Assembly: GCA_024636955.1 (NCBI GenBank)
Contig: JAGXGB010000044.1
Coordinates: 37,652-101,651, forward strand
DNA: 64,000 bases
Origin: Bacteroidales bacterium
Lineage (GTDB): Bacteria; Bacteroidota; Bacteroidia; Bacteroidales; Lentimicrobiaceae
Reading direction: 5' to 3'
Shown here: piece after piece, positions 61,191-64,000 of the stretch
Position numbering within the stretch: position 1 is the first letter of the stretch
Layout: every line of letters begins with the position of its first letter
Program-made: the position numbers and the translations under genes
Notes under the pieces: generated by a model
Database searches by the model: none
What the model was told of the DNA's origin: nothing
The model's input: the letters and a program-made list of their open reading frames with translations, nothing else

Positions 61191-61934
61191 CTATGTTATA
61201 CTGGTGTGGTTCAGCTCATTAAATTTGGAAACATAGATGCTTCTCACTTTATCAATTTCTTCCCTGATTGTTTCCGGTTTCCAGTTTGAATTATCTATTT
61301 CGTCTAAAATGATTAGTTTAAGGGTGCCTGTTTTTGAGTATTGCCCGGTATAAGGGTTTGCTTCCTTGGGAGTTAATATGAAAAGAGGTACTACAGGCAT
61401 CCCTGCTTCCAGTGCCATGTGAAAAATCCCTTTATTGAACGGGGCAATGGTGTGTTGATGCTCATGTACTCCTTCAGCTGATGCTATAACTGAGTAGTTT
61501 GTTTTTTTCAGGACAGCTGTTTTTCTGATAAAAAATTTCAATCTTCGTTTTGAATGGTGCTGTTGTGGAATATACCAGGTTCCAAAAGCTTTTGCAGCAA
61601 TTACCATTGGAATATATTTAAAGGTTTTTTCAGATAAAAGAAACCTTACATTTGGAAGGCCAACAGTAGTTAAAAGAAATGTGTCGAGATAAGAATTGTG
61701 ATTTATCGAGTACAGAACCTGATGTTTGGGAAAATCATCCAGCGAGGGAAGATCATATCGGTAACCTGCCAGTCTTAATACAAACCTGGAAGTGTAACTG
61801 AATATATATCTGTTACAGAAGTTTCGTAAATGCCCGAAACTTAGAAGTACAATCACTAAACACACACTTCCGGAAATGAGCATTGAACCAAGTGCCAAAA
61901 CCCATCTGTAAATCACTACCAGTGTTTTATACAT
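61191..61934 (-). CDS. PlsC-like 1-acylglycerol-3-phosphate acyltransferase
   Basis: A 247-residue membrane-associated acyltransferase. It has a hydrophobic N-terminus (VLALGSMLISGSVCLVIVLL), the H-x4-D motif in INHNSYLDTF (H79, D84), the EGVHEHQ variant of the EG-T-R motif (E154) and the MPVVPLFIL motif. PlsC enzymes add an acyl chain to the sn-2 position of lysophosphatidic acid. It is the first gene of the operon, five bases before the HMGR fusion. It implies that ester-linked lipid chemistry feeds the pathway, or acylation of another hydroxyl. Confidence 0.85.
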   Translation of the reverse strand: MYKTLVVIYRWVLALGSMLISGSVCLVIVLLSFGHLRNFCNRYIFSYTSRFVLRLAGYRYDLPSLDDFPKHQVLYSINHNSYLDTFLLTTVGLPNVRFLLSEKTFKYIPMVIAAKAFGTWYIPQQHHSKRRLKFFIRKTAVLKKTNYSVIASAEGVHEHQHTIAPFNKGIFHMALEAGMPVVPLFILTPKEANPYTGQYSKTGTLKLIILDEIDNSNWKPETIREEIDKVRSIYVSKFNELNHTSIT

Positions 61935-62053
61935 ATCTTTGAGGTATAAATTAATTACACTTTTGCCGATTTAAGCTATCGAAAGTACGAAACTAACAAT
62001 CTCCTTCACCTTACTGAAGGAATTAAACCTAATTGCTTCAGTTGACTGTTACC

Positions 62054-62093
62054 TCCAACATCCGTGATGGACAGGTCACGACCTGTCCCTACA
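62054..62093. repeat. Dispersed palindromic repeat (REP-like), copy 2
   Basis: Same unit as 324-362 with GGACAGGTCACGACCTGTCC at 62069-62088. It directly follows the stop of the T9SS gene at 62106 (minus strand). Confidence 0.75.
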
Positions 62094-62105
62094 TTTCACT
62101 ATTGA

Positions 62106-63623
62106 TTATTTCTTTATAAACTTCCCAGTATGAACAACACCATCAACCACAATTTTCAGCAGGTACAACCCTGTAGGCAAATCATCTATACTGATTTTGT
62201 TATCGCCCTGATTTATGGTACCTGAACCGCAGTTGAGGCCTGCACTACTGATGATGTTGTATGTTGCGTTGTCTGCGTGAGGATTGGTGTTTCCTATAGG
62301 AAGATTTATGTTGCCGCCGGGTTGATTTCCCTGCCCTTTAAGGAGTTTATCGTAGGTAAACGTAATGTAATCACTGGCCGGGTTTGGATAGATGCCCAGG
62401 GATGATTCGAGTTTAAACCCTCCTGTTGCAACTACATCCGGGACACCGCATATGGTGTCGCCTTTTTTGTAATAGAATAACTTATCGTTCAGGAACGTAG
62501 CTTGTCCTTCACCCGAGTAAAAATAATGCCACGTTACACCGAGTCCTTTGCCATATTCCTTGATATAGTTGTCAGCCGGGAAACCGCCGGGACCAATTGT
62601 AATATTTGACCGGTTTACCAATGTGTTGCACTGATAATCAGGCGAAATAATCACATTCACATTTTGCAGGAACATGCTATCCAACGTTGATATTGGTTCA
62701 TCCAGATTTGTATACAATATATTATCAGTAGATGTGTAAAACGTATATTCCAGAACCGGCTCGCCGCTGCTCCAGTCCACGAAAGTGTAATAGGAATTAT
62801 GCGCTCTTTGGTAGAAAACAGTATCATTGTCCTGCGAAAAATACTTATCCGTAATGGTGATCCTGTCAGCATTTGGTGGTTGGCCCGATGCTTGTCCACG
62901 AAAGTGGAACTGATCACCCACTTCAAAATCAAACACTTCACCAATGGTAAGTAAAGTAACTTCGGGCAGGGTATAGGCACAGGGATCAGCATTGCAATAG
63001 TAATATAACTCCGTGCGATCAAGGTAGCTGGTAGTTTTAATGGGCCAGAACATATCCTCGAAAAGACCAAAATCAGAACCCACCCCTTCATAATAGCTGA
63101 AGCCATTGTCAGCTGTAAAGATCCTGGTATCCACTCCAAAGGCTTCGCCGGTTGTAATACTGCTTAAGATAGCATCGTAAAACGACGGCATGGTGCAGAA
63201 GCTAATTTCATCATCAGGCTGCAGCGAGAAGTCAAACAGCAGATAATCAATATCATAACCACAATCACCAAACCAATTATTATTTTGGATTATGCGCGCA
63301 TAAACCTTCTTTGCAGCCACATCATCCCTCATAAACCCGTACAAACTATAATAGGAGGCCGGTGTAAAAGGCGGCGGATCCATTGTTGGCACCAGCGCAC
63401 GCCTGAAAACCTTCTTGTATGCAATATTGTCAACAACAGTATCGCCCTGGCAGTAATACTCCCATAAATCGAGCACCCACCAGCTGAAAGCACCGTCAAC
63501 ATGCTTCACCACCCAATGCGCATTATCAACAGCCATAGGTTGATATTCCTGAGCCTGAAGCCTTTGCGGGATGTTTATGCTTATCAGGCATAAGAGAATT
63601 AGTGCGTAGATTTTTGGTTTCAT
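62106..63623 (-). CDS. Secreted protein with T9SS type A sorting domain
   Basis: A 505-residue protein. Signal peptide (residues 1-24, ending LQAQ), beta-rich passenger with two Cys pairs (FGDCGYDIDYLLFDFSLQPD, YYYCNADPCAYTLPE) and a C-terminal T9SS domain (LGIYPNPASDYITFTYDKLL ... LPTGLYLLKIV). Members of this family are common as unknown secreted proteins in Bacteroidota metagenomes. The role is unknown. Confidence 0.88.
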   Translation of the reverse strand: MKPKIYALILLCLISINIPQRLQAQEYQPMAVDNAHWVVKHVDGAFSWWVLDLWEYYCQGDTVVDNIAYKKVFRRALVPTMDPPPFTPASYYSLYGFMRDDVAAKKVYARIIQNNNWFGDCGYDIDYLLFDFSLQPDDEISFCTMPSFYDAILSSITTGEAFGVDTRIFTADNGFSYYEGVGSDFGLFEDMFWPIKTTSYLDRTELYYYCNADPCAYTLPEVTLLTIGEVFDFEVGDQFHFRGQASGQPPNADRITITDKYFSQDNDTVFYQRAHNSYYTFVDWSSGEPVLEYTFYTSTDNILYTNLDEPISTLDSMFLQNVNVIISPDYQCNTLVNRSNITIGPGGFPADNYIKEYGKGLGVTWHYFYSGEGQATFLNDKLFYYKKGDTICGVPDVVATGGFKLESSLGIYPNPASDYITFTYDKLLKGQGNQPGGNINLPIGNTNPHADNATYNIISSAGLNCGSGTINQGDNKISIDDLPTGLYLLKIVVDGVVHTGKFIKK

Positions 63624-63689
63624 AGGGGTATGTTTGAATGAAGCATTTGTATGGGCTTATTATGTAAAACAAATTTACAATAATATATA

Positions 63690-64000
63690 CGCTTAACCAA
63701 GCGGGAACGTTTTTTTAAGGCTAAAGGCTAACCCCTCGATAAAAACTCGGGGACCGAGGCTAAAGGCTAACACCTCGATAAAAACTCGGGGACCGAGGCT
63801 AAAGGCTAACCCCTCGATAAAAACTCGGGGACCGAGGCTAAAGGCTAAAGGCTAAAGGCTAAAGGCTAAAGTGGGGTTTGTTTTTAAATCTATGTTTTTC
63901 ACCAGAACCCTGAACCCAGAACCCAGAACTCAGAACTCAGAACTCAGAACCCAGAACAAAGAACAAAGAACAAAGAACAAAGAACAAAGAACAAAGAACA
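63690..64000. repeat. Composite heptamer array (inverse orientation), runs off the right edge
   Basis: A CGCTTAACCAAGCG hairpin (63690-63703) opens it. Then come GGCTAAA heptamers with three CCTCGATAAAAACTCGGGGACC modules, the linker AAAGTGGGGTTTGTTTTTAA then ATCTATGTTTTTCACC, CCAGAAC/TCAGAAC heptamers and finally GAACAAA heptamers to the window end. This is the exact mirror of the 37311 array order. Confidence 0.9.

Noticed and set aside
1..64000. tRNA, rRNA, riboswitch or replication origin
   Set aside because: No cloverleaf-like, rRNA-like or recognised riboswitch pattern was seen on reading; a covariance-model scan was not possible here.

Overview
The window reads as chromosomal DNA of a member of the Bacteroidota, probably an environmental or uncultured lineage. 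Supporting signs are several secreted proteins ending in type IX secretion (T9SS) type A sorting domains, a CarboxypepD-plug TonB-dependent receptor, lipoproteins whose lipobox Cys is followed by acidic residues (surface export signal), SprB and FG-GAP repeats, and promoters of the TTG-N19/20-TAnnTTTG type with little Shine-Dalgarno signal. No rRNA, tRNA, CRISPR array or transposase gene was found. The species cannot be named from sequence alone.

Layout. 1-12.3 kb: envelope and housekeeping genes (partial carboxypeptidase-like protein, MORN-type protein, TonB receptor paired with a surface lipoprotein, type II NADH dehydrogenase, T9SS FG-GAP protein, MacB/FtsX permease). 12.4-25.2 kb: an ATPase with a PD-(D/E)XK-like tail, dodecin, and many small secreted or lipoprotein genes of unknown role, separated by repeat-rich gaps and gene remnants. 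25.3-33.4 kb: a low-GC, defence-island-like block: an RNase J-type metallo-hydrolase overlapping a PD-(D/E)XK protein, a three-gene cassette (unknown protein, TcmP, DUF5131 radical-SAM-like), a DEDDh exonuclease-BRCT protein and an HNH endonuclease. 33.5-49.6 kb: SAM methyltransferase/HIT fusion, DUF6933-like protein, M28 peptidase, a collagen-like/tail-collar protein next to a subtilase, a reductase, a DUF4395 protein and an AAA/DUF4143 ATPase. 49.8-52.5 kb: a broken HigB-type toxin with intact antitoxin, and a complete three-gene HipBST-like module. 52.9-61.9 kb: a tight seven-gene operon. 62-64 kb: another T9SS protein and a repeat array.

The operon at 52.9-61.9 kb (transcribed leftward) is the best candidate for an undescribed system. 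In order it encodes a PlsC-like acyltransferase, an HMG-CoA reductase fused to an aminoglycoside-phosphotransferase-like kinase, a CDP-archaeol-synthase (CarS/DUF46)-like membrane protein, a PEP-utilising phosphotransferase, a short UbiA-like membrane protein, a zinc-ribbon methyltransferase and a radical SAM/SPASM-like enzyme. Together they look like a pathway for an unusual membrane lipid, possibly isoprenoid-containing; that is inference.

The intergenic DNA is equally striking. Large gaps hold composite arrays made of different heptamer words (TTAGCCT, CAGCTAT, CTCACTA, TTCTGGG, CATAGGG, TTCTTTG) in a recurring order with shared linkers, plus a hairpin-like module GGTCCCCGAG-N-TCGAGGGG. 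Separately, decamer arrays in inverted arms (near 14.5 and 19.8 kb) share conserved flanks while the decamer word changes in both arms together.
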